Source of the DNA: Prevotella sp.
GTDB lineage: Bacteria; Bacteroidota; Bacteroidia; Bacteroidales; Bacteroidaceae
Length of the DNA: 57,293 nucleotides
NCBI GenBank assembly: GCA_017474845.1
Contig: JAFVGS010000045.1
Coordinates: forward strand, 1-57,293
Direction: 5' to 3'
The notes beneath the pieces were generated by a model. The model ran no database searches and was not told the origin of the DNA. It worked only from the letters and a program-made list of their open reading frames with translations. Positions within the stretch are counted from its first letter, which is position 1, and every line of letters starts with the position of its first letter. The position numbers and the translations under genes are program-made. Below, one piece after another: positions 15,990-23,397 of the stretch.

Positions 15990-16085
15990 CAAATTTTAAA
16001 GGAGTTAAAGGAGTTAATGGAGTTAAAGGGAGTTAAAGGACATTACTTTTTCACTTTTTCACTTTTTCACCTTTTCACTTTTTAG

Positions 16086-16093
16086 TAACTTTG
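16086..16093 (+). promoter_or_regulatory. -7 promoter element (TAACTTTG) for the carboxylesterase gene
   Basis: Exact TAnnTTTG 47 bp before the start codon at 16141. Confidence 0.65.
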
Positions 16094-16140
16094 CACACAT
16101 CTTACACATTATTATATTATCAACCAGTAAATAACAACTT

Positions 16141-17652
16141 ATGAAGAAACTATTTTTGCCTCTTCTGCTCATGTTAGCAGTGTTTGCCCAGGCAGCAGAA
16201 AACCCCGTGTTGACGATTGAAGGCGGTCAGGTGCAGGGCGTCGTGGCCGACGATCATCCCGATGTGTTCGTGTATCGCGGCATTCCCTATGCAGCACCTC
16301 CCATCCGCGAGAACCGCTGGAAGGCCCCGCAGCCCGTTGTGCCCTGGAAGGGCGTGAAGATCTGCGACACCTTCGGACGCCCGAGCTATCAGGCCATCCA
16401 GTACACCGGTGGCTACTACACCGAGTGGGGCTATGGCAAGGAGGCAGCCTTCAGCGAGGACTGTCTGTATCTGAACGTGTGGACGAAGGCCCCTGGACAG
16501 GTGGATAAGAAACTGCCTGTGGCACTTTGGATCCACGGCGGCGGCTTCCGTGAGGGCTTCGGCTCAGAGCCTGAGTTCGACGGACAGGAGTGGGGTGCCA
16601 AGGATGTGGTGCTCGTGTCCATCAACTACCGTCTCGGCGTGTTCGGATTCCTCGTCCATCCCCTGCTCTCTGAGGAAAGTCCTAACAAGGTATCAGGCAA
16701 CTACGGCATCCTCGACCAGATTGAGGCGCTGAAGTGGATCAAGAAGAATATCGCTCAATTCGGTGGCGACCCCGACAATGTGACCATCTTCGGACAGAGT
16801 GCCGGTGGCGGCAGCGTCCGTACGCTCTGCGAGAGTCCGCTGGCCCGTGGCCTGTTCAACAAGGCCGTCATCATGAGTGCCCAGGGACTCACCATCCCCG
16901 ATGCCAATGGCAATCCTATTGGCGGCCGTTACAGCGGCGGCACCTTTGCTGAGGCTGAGGCCAAGGCCAAGAAGGTATTCGACTGGGCTGGACTCACCGA
17001 CCTGCAGAAGATGCGTCAGGCCAGCACCGAGACGGTCTTCGCACTGAATACCCTCTACTACCAGATCAACAGCGACGGACCTCAGGACAACAGCCCGATG
17101 GCATTCATGCGCCGTGGTCTGCCCTTCATGCCGATGATCGACGGCTATGTCTGTGTGAAGAGCTTCGACGATGCCACCCGTGAGGGCACTCTGGCCGATG
17201 TGCCCTATATGATCGGCTTCACGCTGAACGATATGGGCAATATGGCTCCCAACATCGCCGAGTTCTGCAAGGTGCGTCAGCAGAAGGGCGGCAAGGCATG
17301 GGCCTACCAGTTCGCCCGTCCGCTGCCCGACGACGGCTCTCATCCCGAGGTGACACAGCGCCTGAAGGGCGCCTTCCACTCCAGCGACCTCTGGTTCGTG
17401 TTCAAGAGTCTGAAGCATTGCTGGCGCCCCTGGACGAAAGGCGACTGGGATCTCTCCGAGAAGATGCTCACCGCATGGAGCAATTTCGTGAAGTACGGCG
17501 ATCCCAACGGCCCGCAGGGTGGGGCATGGGCTCCCTGCACCGAGCAGAACCCCAAGTTCATGGTGTTCAAGCTCGACGACAAGGACGCCGAGGCCTCGTT
17601 CTTCGGCGATCCCGAGAAGGCTCCCCAGCCCTCATTCCCCTTCGGCAGATAA
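16141..17652 (+). CDS. secreted type-B carboxylesterase
   Basis: Alpha/beta hydrolase with a clear signal peptide (cleavage after AQA, about residue 19). Family blocks are visible: VYRGIPYAAPPIRENRW, EDCLYLNVW, LWIHGGGFREGF (oxyanion hole), and the nucleophile elbow FGQSAGGGS with Ser220. GAFHSSDLWFVF near 418 carries the catalytic His. It probably cleaves ester groups from plant polysaccharide or small esters in the periplasm; the substrate is not evident. At 503 residues it is slightly short compared with many family members. A second, larger esterase of this type is encoded at 38748. Confidence 0.9.
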   Translation: MKKLFLPLLLMLAVFAQAAENPVLTIEGGQVQGVVADDHPDVFVYRGIPYAAPPIRENRWKAPQPVVPWKGVKICDTFGRPSYQAIQYTGGYYTEWGYGKEAAFSEDCLYLNVWTKAPGQVDKKLPVALWIHGGGFREGFGSEPEFDGQEWGAKDVVLVSINYRLGVFGFLVHPLLSEESPNKVSGNYGILDQIEALKWIKKNIAQFGGDPDNVTIFGQSAGGGSVRTLCESPLARGLFNKAVIMSAQGLTIPDANGNPIGGRYSGGTFAEAEAKAKKVFDWAGLTDLQKMRQASTETVFALNTLYYQINSDGPQDNSPMAFMRRGLPFMPMIDGYVCVKSFDDATREGTLADVPYMIGFTLNDMGNMAPNIAEFCKVRQQKGGKAWAYQFARPLPDDGSHPEVTQRLKGAFHSSDLWFVFKSLKHCWRPWTKGDWDLSEKMLTAWSNFVKYGDPNGPQGGAWAPCTEQNPKFMVFKLDDKDAEASFFGDPEKAPQPSFPFGR

Positions 17653-17744
17653 TTTTTTCTGCCGGTGATTAAACCTTTCTGCAGAAGGTGCGTCTAAGGG
17701 ATAGTTATCAACTTAATTAATCACTTTAAAATTTACAACAGACA

Positions 17745-18254
17745 ATGAAAAAATTAATGATGATGGTGGCCATGCTGGCAGTATCGTTCGCTATGCAGGC
17801 ACAGACAAAGTTCCATGACGTCGAGCTCAACGAGGCCAAGGGTGCCGTGAAGTGTATCAAGAGCAACAGAATGGGTCAGGACATCGTGATCAACTTCACT
17901 GAGGACGGCAAGATGTCGCAGCAGGGTATGAGCGATGCCAAGTACGATGCCGACGGCTATCTGCAGTCTGCCAAGATGTCGATGATGGGCAACGAGATTG
18001 AGATCAAGTACACGTGGGAGAACGGCCGTGTGGCTAGCCAGAAGATGAACGTCATGGGCAACGACATGGTGGTGAAGCGTACCTATAACGACGACGGTAC
18101 CGTGAAGGCCGACATCATGGACATGGGCGGCAACGCCATGGAGTCACCCTACACGAACTACAAGTTCGACGACAAGGGCAACTGGATCAGCCGTACCGGC
18201 GAGATGATGGGCCAGACCATGGAACAGACCCGCACCATCGAGTACTACGAGTAA
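17745..18254 (+). CDS. secreted methionine-rich repeat protein of unknown function
   Basis: 169 residues with a signal peptide (AMQAQ cleavage, about residue 20). The mature part has imperfect YDADGYLQSAKM / YTWENGRVASQKM / YNDDGTVKADIM units that look like RHS/YD-type beta repeats, with an unusually high Met content (MSMMGNE, MNVMGND, EMMGQTM). I do not recognise a named family. It lies 92 bp after the esterase with no clear promoter in the gap, so it may be read from the same transcript. Confidence 0.75.
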   Translation: MKKLMMMVAMLAVSFAMQAQTKFHDVELNEAKGAVKCIKSNRMGQDIVINFTEDGKMSQQGMSDAKYDADGYLQSAKMSMMGNEIEIKYTWENGRVASQKMNVMGNDMVVKRTYNDDGTVKADIMDMGGNAMESPYTNYKFDDKGNWISRTGEMMGQTMEQTRTIEYYE

Positions 18255-18261
18255 GTTTTTT

Positions 18262-18387
18262 AGACCACTAATTACACTAATTTCACGAATTTTTAAGTGT
18301 AGTTCTATAAAATAGAATCAGCGGAGCCAGTCGGCCCCGCTGATTTATTGTTTGATGTTAATTCGTGAAATTCGTTTTAATTCGTTG
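18262..18387. repeat. CACGAATT palindromic element around a terminator
   Basis: ATTTCACGAATT near 18280 and AATTCGTGAAATT near 18360 are complementary arms on either side of the terminator hairpin at 18316-18345. The element belongs to the same family as 11160-11238. Confidence 0.6.
18316..18350 (+). terminator. intrinsic terminator
   Basis: AATCAGCGG (18316-18324) pairs with CCGCTGATT (18337-18345), followed by TATTG. It ends the transcript of the preceding secreted protein. Confidence 0.6.
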
Positions 18388-18500
18388 TTGGCTCATTGTT
18401 CGTATAAGAGCGCTCAGCACCTTTGTGCTCCTGACGGGTCTTGTTGGGTCGTTTTTGCTCATTTTATCTTGTTTTTATTTGTATATTCGAAATAATTGTT

Positions 18501-18508
18501 TAACTTTG
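18501..18508 (+). promoter_or_regulatory. promoter (TTTG-N19-TAACTTTG)
   Basis: TTTG at 18478-18481 and TAACTTTG at 18501-18508 with 19-bp spacing fit the Bacteroidales consensus perfectly. The predicted leader of about 90 nt contains the structured element 18508-18581. Confidence 0.75.
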
Positions 18509-18581
18509 CCGAGTGAAACTCGGCGAAGGTTGCTGCAGCTCAGCAAAGAACGAGTTCTCTGCATTCGCTTTGCACAACCTT
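18508..18581 (+). promoter_or_regulatory. structured leader element, copy 2
   Basis: A first hairpin GCCGAGT/ACTCGGC (18508-18524) is followed by an outer stem AAGGTTG-C-TGCA (18526-18537) with TGCA-CAACCTT (18571-18581), enclosing an inner hairpin at 18543-18562 (GCAAAGAAC, GA, GTTCTCTGC). The inner hairpin matches copy 1 at 640-659, with two compensatory pair changes and the same A-C mismatch. Confidence 0.55.
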
Positions 18582-18601
18582 TGCACCAAAAAGATAGAAT
18601 C

Positions 18602-19063
18602 ATGAATCAGCTTACAGACGAAGAACATAAGAAGCAGATGGCCGACATGAAGGCTTTCGATGAACAGATGCCTTGCATAGGTATTTTCTGGTACGATCCA
18701 GAGGACAAATCCCTTTTTGGTGTTCGTAAGAAAGAGATAACGCCGAAGATGGTAGAGGAAGCAGCCAACAAGGGGCTTCCCTTTATCAACTATCCTCATC
18801 TGCACAGACAGGTATGGACGAAAGAATACTTTAAGGCACAGGCCAAACATGAGGATACAAAGTTTAAAGGTGACTATACCCAAGTGCCAAGAGGTCGCGT
18901 GGCTTGGAATATCGATAAGTTTATTGTCCTTGTAGGCCATTGGGCAGAGCCTATCCTTGACGAACTGACGACCCTTATCGAGGATGAATTCTCTCTTCCT
19001 TACTTCGAGTTTGTTTACGATGAGCACTGGGATCTTGGTCATGGCTGGTCTGGAGATATGTAA
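18602..19063 (+). CDS. conserved hypothetical protein, 153 residues
   Basis: Soluble protein with no signal or membrane segment. It contains PCIGIFWYDPEDKSLFGVR, a basic-aromatic middle (YPHLHRQVWTKEYFK), PRGRVAWNIDKFIVLVG, and ends in WDLGHGWSGDM. I believe similar single-domain proteins occur widely in Bacteroidetes but cannot give a function. The ATG at 18602 is chosen; the open frame continues upstream only through promoter and hairpin DNA. A single-gene unit with its own promoter. Confidence 0.8.
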   Translation: MNQLTDEEHKKQMADMKAFDEQMPCIGIFWYDPEDKSLFGVRKKEITPKMVEEAANKGLPFINYPHLHRQVWTKEYFKAQAKHEDTKFKGDYTQVPRGRVAWNIDKFIVLVGHWAEPILDELTTLIEDEFSLPYFEFVYDEHWDLGHGWSGDM

Positions 19064-19090
19064 GTCCTAATAAAGTTAACCGTTATTCAG

Positions 19091-19165
19091 GTGATTGTGT
19101 CGATTCTGACGGCAGCCCTGACGGCACTGGGTACTACCTCGTGTCTGGGGAAGGGACCTTTCTGA
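19091..19165 (+). pseudogene. remnant of a Bacteroidales 'smalltalk' small protein
   Basis: Reading from 19091 gives VIVSILTAALTALGTTSC, then LGKGPF and a stop. This matches the membrane and Cys segment of the roughly 30-residue smalltalk proteins of Bacteroidales. The usual charged N-terminus (MKK.WK type) and ATG are missing, so the copy is broken. It sits alone 27 bp after the preceding stop codon. Confidence 0.6.
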
Positions 19166-19195
19166 GCCACAGATGGACACGGAAAGACACAGAAA
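19166..19195. repeat. CCACAGAT-type repeat fragment
   Basis: Contains GCCACAGATGGACACGG followed by GACACAG, similar to one arm of the CACAGATT palindromes; no matching second arm is seen. Confidence 0.4.
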
Positions 19196-19278
19196 GGTGA
19201 TTTTCACAGAGAAGTGAAATGATGAAAAGGAAAGAGGGACAGGAACACTGTGTACAGCGGGGAACGTTGTGTAAAATA

Positions 19279-19312
19279 AGAAAAGCGGAGCCGGCTGGCT
19301 CCGCTTTTCTTT
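19279..19312 (-). terminator. terminator after the GH51 gene
   Basis: AAAAGCGGAGCC (19281-19292) pairs with GGCTCCGCTTTT (19297-19308), with A/T runs on both sides, so it can act in both directions. It abuts the GH51 stop codon. Confidence 0.75.
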
Positions 19313-21326
19313 ATCTCTTGACCTTGTAGATGCGGAAGGTCTTGGGACCGATGTCGTCGGTGAGGGTGGCGGATTTCTTGCCAGGGACGACGGCGACGGT
19401 GCCGGAGACGGGGATGATGAGGTCGGGACGGTCGAGGGTGTTCTCACCGTCCATGTTGTCGCTGTGGAGGGTGATGGTCTGGGCCTCGGTGGCTGTCTTC
19501 ACACCCAGGAGGTTGAGCGTGATGGGCTGGGGGGCATCGCTGGTGTTGACCACCTTGATGATGACCTCGCCCGTCTGGCTGTCGTAGACGCTGGAGGCGA
19601 AGAGTCCGTCCTGTCCCGGCTGTCCGGCTACGGGCTGCTTATCCATCGTCAGCGAGAGCACGTTGGTGCCCTTGTTCATGGCGAAGAGCTGCTGGACGTA
19701 GTAGCTGACGGACTTGAAGGAGCGGAGGTTGTCGTACCAGATGGCATCAGGACGCCACTGCCAGCCCTCGACATGGGCGAAGAGTGGTGCATAGGTGGCC
19801 ATGTGGACGATGTCGGCATTTCGCTCGATGCCCGTCATGTGGGCAGCCTCGTAGAGTGAGGTCTCGAAGTGGTTCCACTTCTTGCCGTTGGCTCCGTGGC
19901 AGGCATATTCGCCGGCAAACACACGGGGACCCTTGCGGTCGTAGGAGTCGTAGCGCAGGCCGTGGGAGAGGAACCACTGCTCGTTGCGGTAGTAGTGCTC
20001 GTCGTAGAGGTCCACCTTGAGCTGCTTCATGCGGGGCTGCAGCAGGTCGAAGTCCCAGCCTTCGGAGTTAGGACCAGTAGTGCCGATGAGCTTGAGGCTG
20101 GGGTATTTGGCGCGGATGGCGTCGGAGAACTTCTTCAGGCGCTCGGTGAACACGGGGCCGTAGTTGCCGTGAGCCTCGTCGTAGTCCCACTGCTCGTTGC
20201 CCACGCCGAGGAACTTCAGGTTGAAGGGCTCGGGATGGCCCATGTCGGCACGCACCTTGCCCCACTTGCTGTCTATGGGGCCGTTGGCGAACTCCACAAG
20301 GTCGAGGGCATCCTGGATATAGTCGTCGAGGTCGTCGACAGCCACATGCACGCCTTTCTTCGTGGGATCAGGGTTCTGGAACTGGCAGGCGAGTCCGCAG
20401 GAGATGACGGGCAGGGGCTCGGAGCCGAAGTCCTCGCAGAGCTGGAAGAACTCGAAGAAGCCGAGGCCGTAGCTCTGGAAGTAGTCGGGATAGAAGCGGT
20501 GGCCGAAGGTGTAGTGCCAGCGGTTCTCATTGAGCGGACGGTTCTCTACGGGACCCACGCTGTTCTTCCACTGGTAGCGCGACTCGAGGTCGGTACCCTC
20601 TACGATACAGCCGCCTGGGAAGCGGAACACGCCTGGGTGCATGTCGCAGAGGGCCTGTGCCAGGTCGCGGCGCATGCCGTTCTCACGGCCTTTCCATGTG
20701 TCGGTGGGGAAAAGGGAGATGTGCTCCACGTCCGTCGTGGCCTTCTCGCCCATGAGGAAGATGCGGAGGGCAGCCTTCGGGTCGGTGAGGGGTGACTTCA
20801 GGGTGGCGGTGTACTTCTTCCACTCCTTGCCGCTGATGTCGATGTTGACGGTGGCGAAGCGCTGGTCCTCGCCCATGGTGTCGTTGTCGACGAAGCTCAC
20901 CTCGAGGGTGCTCTTGCCACCCTCGGGACAGCGTGCCCAGAGGGAGAAGCGGTAGGTGGCATTCTTCATGACGCCGATGCCGAAGAAGCCTTCGTTCTCA
21001 AGGCCTGTGAACTTGTCGCTGTGGCCTGAGTACTTCAGGCGTACGTAGTGGGGATTGCGGTCGAAGGGACCACCTTCGTCCTCCACGTCGAAGTTGCCGA
21101 AGGCGCGCCAGCCCATGAGGTGCTGGGGGAACTCGAACGAGCGGTTCTTCACCATCTCGGCATAGAGTCCGCCGTCGGCAGCGTAGTTGATATCCTCGAA
21201 GAAGATACCGTACATCGTGGGCTGTACGGGTGCCCCAAGTTTCTGGGTGTTCACGTCGATGACGTGCGTCTGTGCTGTCGCCGCGAGGCTGACTGCGAAC
21301 AGGAAGAGTGATGTCAGTTTTCTCAT
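19311..21326 (-). CDS. alpha-L-arabinofuranosidase, GH51 family
   Basis: Secreted or periplasmic enzyme that removes arabinofuranosyl groups from arabinan or arabinoxylan. Signal peptide (TAQA region, about residue 18), then a GH51 N-terminal part with YGIFFEDINYAADGGLYAE, a carbohydrate-binding-like beta domain (about 75-205), the catalytic barrel, and a C-terminal beta domain. Catalytic residues are visible: acid/base Glu378 in GNEQW and nucleophile Glu473 in FAGEYACH. At 671 residues it is typical of Bacteroidetes members. It is divergent from a sugar symporter, which suggests a shared substrate. Confidence 0.93.
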   Translation of the reverse strand: MRKLTSLFLFAVSLAATAQTHVIDVNTQKLGAPVQPTMYGIFFEDINYAADGGLYAEMVKNRSFEFPQHLMGWRAFGNFDVEDEGGPFDRNPHYVRLKYSGHSDKFTGLENEGFFGIGVMKNATYRFSLWARCPEGGKSTLEVSFVDNDTMGEDQRFATVNIDISGKEWKKYTATLKSPLTDPKAALRIFLMGEKATTDVEHISLFPTDTWKGRENGMRRDLAQALCDMHPGVFRFPGGCIVEGTDLESRYQWKNSVGPVENRPLNENRWHYTFGHRFYPDYFQSYGLGFFEFFQLCEDFGSEPLPVISCGLACQFQNPDPTKKGVHVAVDDLDDYIQDALDLVEFANGPIDSKWGKVRADMGHPEPFNLKFLGVGNEQWDYDEAHGNYGPVFTERLKKFSDAIRAKYPSLKLIGTTGPNSEGWDFDLLQPRMKQLKVDLYDEHYYRNEQWFLSHGLRYDSYDRKGPRVFAGEYACHGANGKKWNHFETSLYEAAHMTGIERNADIVHMATYAPLFAHVEGWQWRPDAIWYDNLRSFKSVSYYVQQLFAMNKGTNVLSLTMDKQPVAGQPGQDGLFASSVYDSQTGEVIIKVVNTSDAPQPITLNLLGVKTATEAQTITLHSDNMDGENTLDRPDLIIPVSGTVAVVPGKKSATLTDDIGPKTFRIYKVKR

Positions 21327-21366
21327 TATTTATCTAATAGTAGTTTGTGATACGTCATATTGGGCA

Positions 21367-21374
21367 CAAAATTA
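21367..21374 (-). promoter_or_regulatory. -7 promoter element (TAATTTTG) for the GH51 gene
   Basis: Exact TAnnTTTG on the minus strand, 40 bp before the start codon. Confidence 0.6.
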
Positions 21375-21458
21375 CAAAAAAGATGCGACATTTCATAACA
21401 TTCTTTATTTTTTTAACGTATTCAGCCGAAAATGTTTGGTGGTTTCAGGGAAAAACAC

Positions 21459-21466
21459 TATTTTTG
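21459..21466 (+). promoter_or_regulatory. promoter (TTTG-N20-TATTTTTG) for the sugar symporter
   Basis: TTTG at 21435-21438 and TATTTTTG at 21459-21466, spacing 20 bp. Confidence 0.75.
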
Positions 21467-21519
21467 CAGCAGTTTCCTAAAACCGGAAGTAATAAAATCG
21501 AAAATAGAAAACAAATATT

Positions 21520-23001
21520 ATGGCAAATCAAACAGAACAAGGTAGCAAAGCCTACCTCATTTCAATCGTGATGGTCGCGGTGTTGGGCGGTCTGCTGTTC
21601 GGTTACGACACAGCTGTTATCTCCGGTGCAGAGAAAGGTCTGCAGGCATTCTTCATGGAAGCGAAGGACTTCGCCTATACCGACGGGTGGCACGGCTTCA
21701 CGTCGGCATCGGCGCTCATCGGCTGTATCATCGGCTCGGCCATCTCAGGTCTGCTCGCCACGAACCTCGGCCGTAAGAAGTCGCTGATCATTGCCGGCCT
21801 GCTGTTCTTTATCTCGGCACTCGGCTCGATGGAGCCCGAGTTCATGTTCTTCGAGCATGGCACACCGACCTACTCGCTGCTCATCATGTTCAACATCTAT
21901 CGTGTGATCGGCGGTATCGGCGTGGGTCTGGCCTCGGCCATCTGTCCGATGTACATCGGTGAGGTGGCTCCCTCGAACATCCGTGGTATGCTCGTGTCGT
22001 GGAACCAGTTCGCTATTATCTTCGGTCAGCTGGTGGTGTACTTCGTGAACTTCTTCATCCTGGGCGACCACATCCAGCCGCTGGTGGAGGAGATGGGTAA
22101 GGGCCTGGCTGCCATCAACCCCGCCGCCCAGTGGACGGTGACGACAGGCTGGCGCTATATGTTCGGTTCGGAGGCTGTGCCCGCAGGACTCTTCGCCCTG
22201 TTGATCTGCTTCGTGCCTGAGACACCGCGTTACCTCGTGAGCATCGGTCAGGACAAGAAGGCCGAGGGTATCCTGGCGAAGATCAACGGACAGCTGAAGG
22301 CCCAGCAGATCTTGCAGGACATCAAGGACACGATGGTGGTGAAGACGGAGAAGCTGATGACCTACGGTGCGATGTGTATCTTCATCGGCATCATGCTCTC
22401 AGTGTTCCAGCAGGCCGTGGGTATCAACGCTGTGCTCTACTACGCTCCGCGCATCTTCGGCGACATGGGTATGGACGATCCGATGATGCTGACGGTGTTC
22501 ATGGGTATCATCAATATCTCGTTCACGCTGGTGGCTGTGTTCACCGTCGAGAAGTGGGGTCGCAAGCCGCTGCTCATCAGCGGTTCGCTGGGTATGGCCC
22601 TCGGTGCCTTCGGCGTGGCAGTGACCTTCGGCAATGAGAGCCTCGCCCTGGTGACGGCCGCCTCGCTGCTGATCTACTCGGCTTCGTTCATGTTCTCCTG
22701 GGGACCGATCACGTGGGTACTCATCGCCGAGGTGTTCCCCAACACCATCCGCGGTGCTGCCGTCGCCATCGCCGTCGCCTTCCAGTGGATCTCGAACTTC
22801 ATCGTCAGTTCGTCGTTCGTGCCCATGTTCAACATGCACCTGACGGAGGGTGACGACTTCGGACACTGGTTCACCTACGGCCTGTATGGCATCATCTGCG
22901 TGGTGGCTGCCCTGTTCGTATGGCGCCTCGTACCTGAGACCAAGGGTAAGACACTCGAGGATATGAGCAAGATGTGGAGAGACAGACTGGGGAAAAGGTA
23001 A
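21520..23001 (+). CDS. MFS sugar:H+ symporter (XylE-like)
   Basis: Sugar-porter family protein of 493 residues with twelve predicted helices. Family motifs are present: GGLLFGYDTAVISG in helix 1, NLGRKKSL after helix 2, RVIGGIGVGLAS in helix 4, PETPRYL at about 230, QQAVGINAVLYYAP in helix 7, and PETKGKTLE at the end. The QQAVGIN and GYDTAVISG segments resemble D-xylose, arabinose or galactose symporters. Divergent from the GH51 arabinofuranosidase, it plausibly imports the released pentose; specificity is inferred. Confidence 0.9.
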   Translation: MANQTEQGSKAYLISIVMVAVLGGLLFGYDTAVISGAEKGLQAFFMEAKDFAYTDGWHGFTSASALIGCIIGSAISGLLATNLGRKKSLIIAGLLFFISALGSMEPEFMFFEHGTPTYSLLIMFNIYRVIGGIGVGLASAICPMYIGEVAPSNIRGMLVSWNQFAIIFGQLVVYFVNFFILGDHIQPLVEEMGKGLAAINPAAQWTVTTGWRYMFGSEAVPAGLFALLICFVPETPRYLVSIGQDKKAEGILAKINGQLKAQQILQDIKDTMVVKTEKLMTYGAMCIFIGIMLSVFQQAVGINAVLYYAPRIFGDMGMDDPMMLTVFMGIINISFTLVAVFTVEKWGRKPLLISGSLGMALGAFGVAVTFGNESLALVTAASLLIYSASFMFSWGPITWVLIAEVFPNTIRGAAVAIAVAFQWISNFIVSSSFVPMFNMHLTEGDDFGHWFTYGLYGIICVVAALFVWRLVPETKGKTLEDMSKMWRDRLGKR

Positions 23002-23029
23002 AAAGGTAAAAAAGTAAAAAGGTAAAAGA
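22992..23029 (+). repeat. GGTAAAAA tandem repeat
   Basis: Four to five degenerate units of GGTAAAAA in the gap between the symporter and the response-regulator gene. Confidence 0.6.
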
Positions 23030-23037
23030 ATTGAGAT

Positions 23038-23394
23038 ATGAAAAAGATTTTGATTGCGGAAGACAATGACAGCAACTACATCCTGATGACGTACATCCTG
23101 AAAAAGTACTATCAGTTTGAGCGCGCCAAGAACGGTCAGGAGGCTGTCGAGATGACGGAAAAAGGTGCGTATGATCTTGTGCTGATGGACATTAAGATGC
23201 CCATCATGGACGGACTGGAGGCTACGAAGGCCATTAGGGCAGCATTGCCCGACCTGCCCATCATCGCCCTGACGGCCAACGCTTTCGACAGCGACCGTCA
23301 GCTGGCCTTGGAGGCAGGATGCAATGACTTCCTGTCCAAACCGGTGAGCAGCGATCTCTGCTTGAAGACGCTTAAGAATTTCCTGGGAGAATAG
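23038..23394 (+). CDS. single-domain response regulator (CheY-like)
   Basis: 118-residue receiver domain with no output domain. The acidic pair is in AEDND (residues about 8-11), the phosphorylated Asp51 in LVLMDIKMP, Thr in IALTANAF and Lys in FLSKPVS, so it should be functional. REC-only proteins relay phosphate or bind partner kinases; none is next to it. It follows the symporter by 36 bp and may be co-transcribed. It ends 3 bp from the convergent dnaX. Confidence 0.9.
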   Translation: MKKILIAEDNDSNYILMTYILKKYYQFERAKNGQEAVEMTEKGAYDLVLMDIKMPIMDGLEATKAIRAALPDLPIIALTANAFDSDRQLALEAGCNDFLSKPVSSDLCLKTLKNFLGE

Positions 23395-23397
23395 GCT

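Larger units (their letters stand above)
15982..16093. repeat. divergent promoter cassette, copy A
   Basis: Two outward TAnnTTTG elements flank tandem AGTTAAAGG units, the word GGACATTAC, and CACTTTTT units. The order and most bases repeat at 25227-25337. The distance between the two -7 elements is 96 bp here and 95 bp there. Confidence 0.8.

Noticed and set aside
18365-18601. N-terminal extension of the 153-residue protein
   Set aside because: The open frame crosses a consensus promoter and hairpins and has no protein-like composition; the ATG at 18602 is a better start.
19869-20795. 308-codon open frame antisense to the GH51 gene
   Set aside because: Low-complexity Val/Glu/Ala mirror of a well-supported glycosidase.
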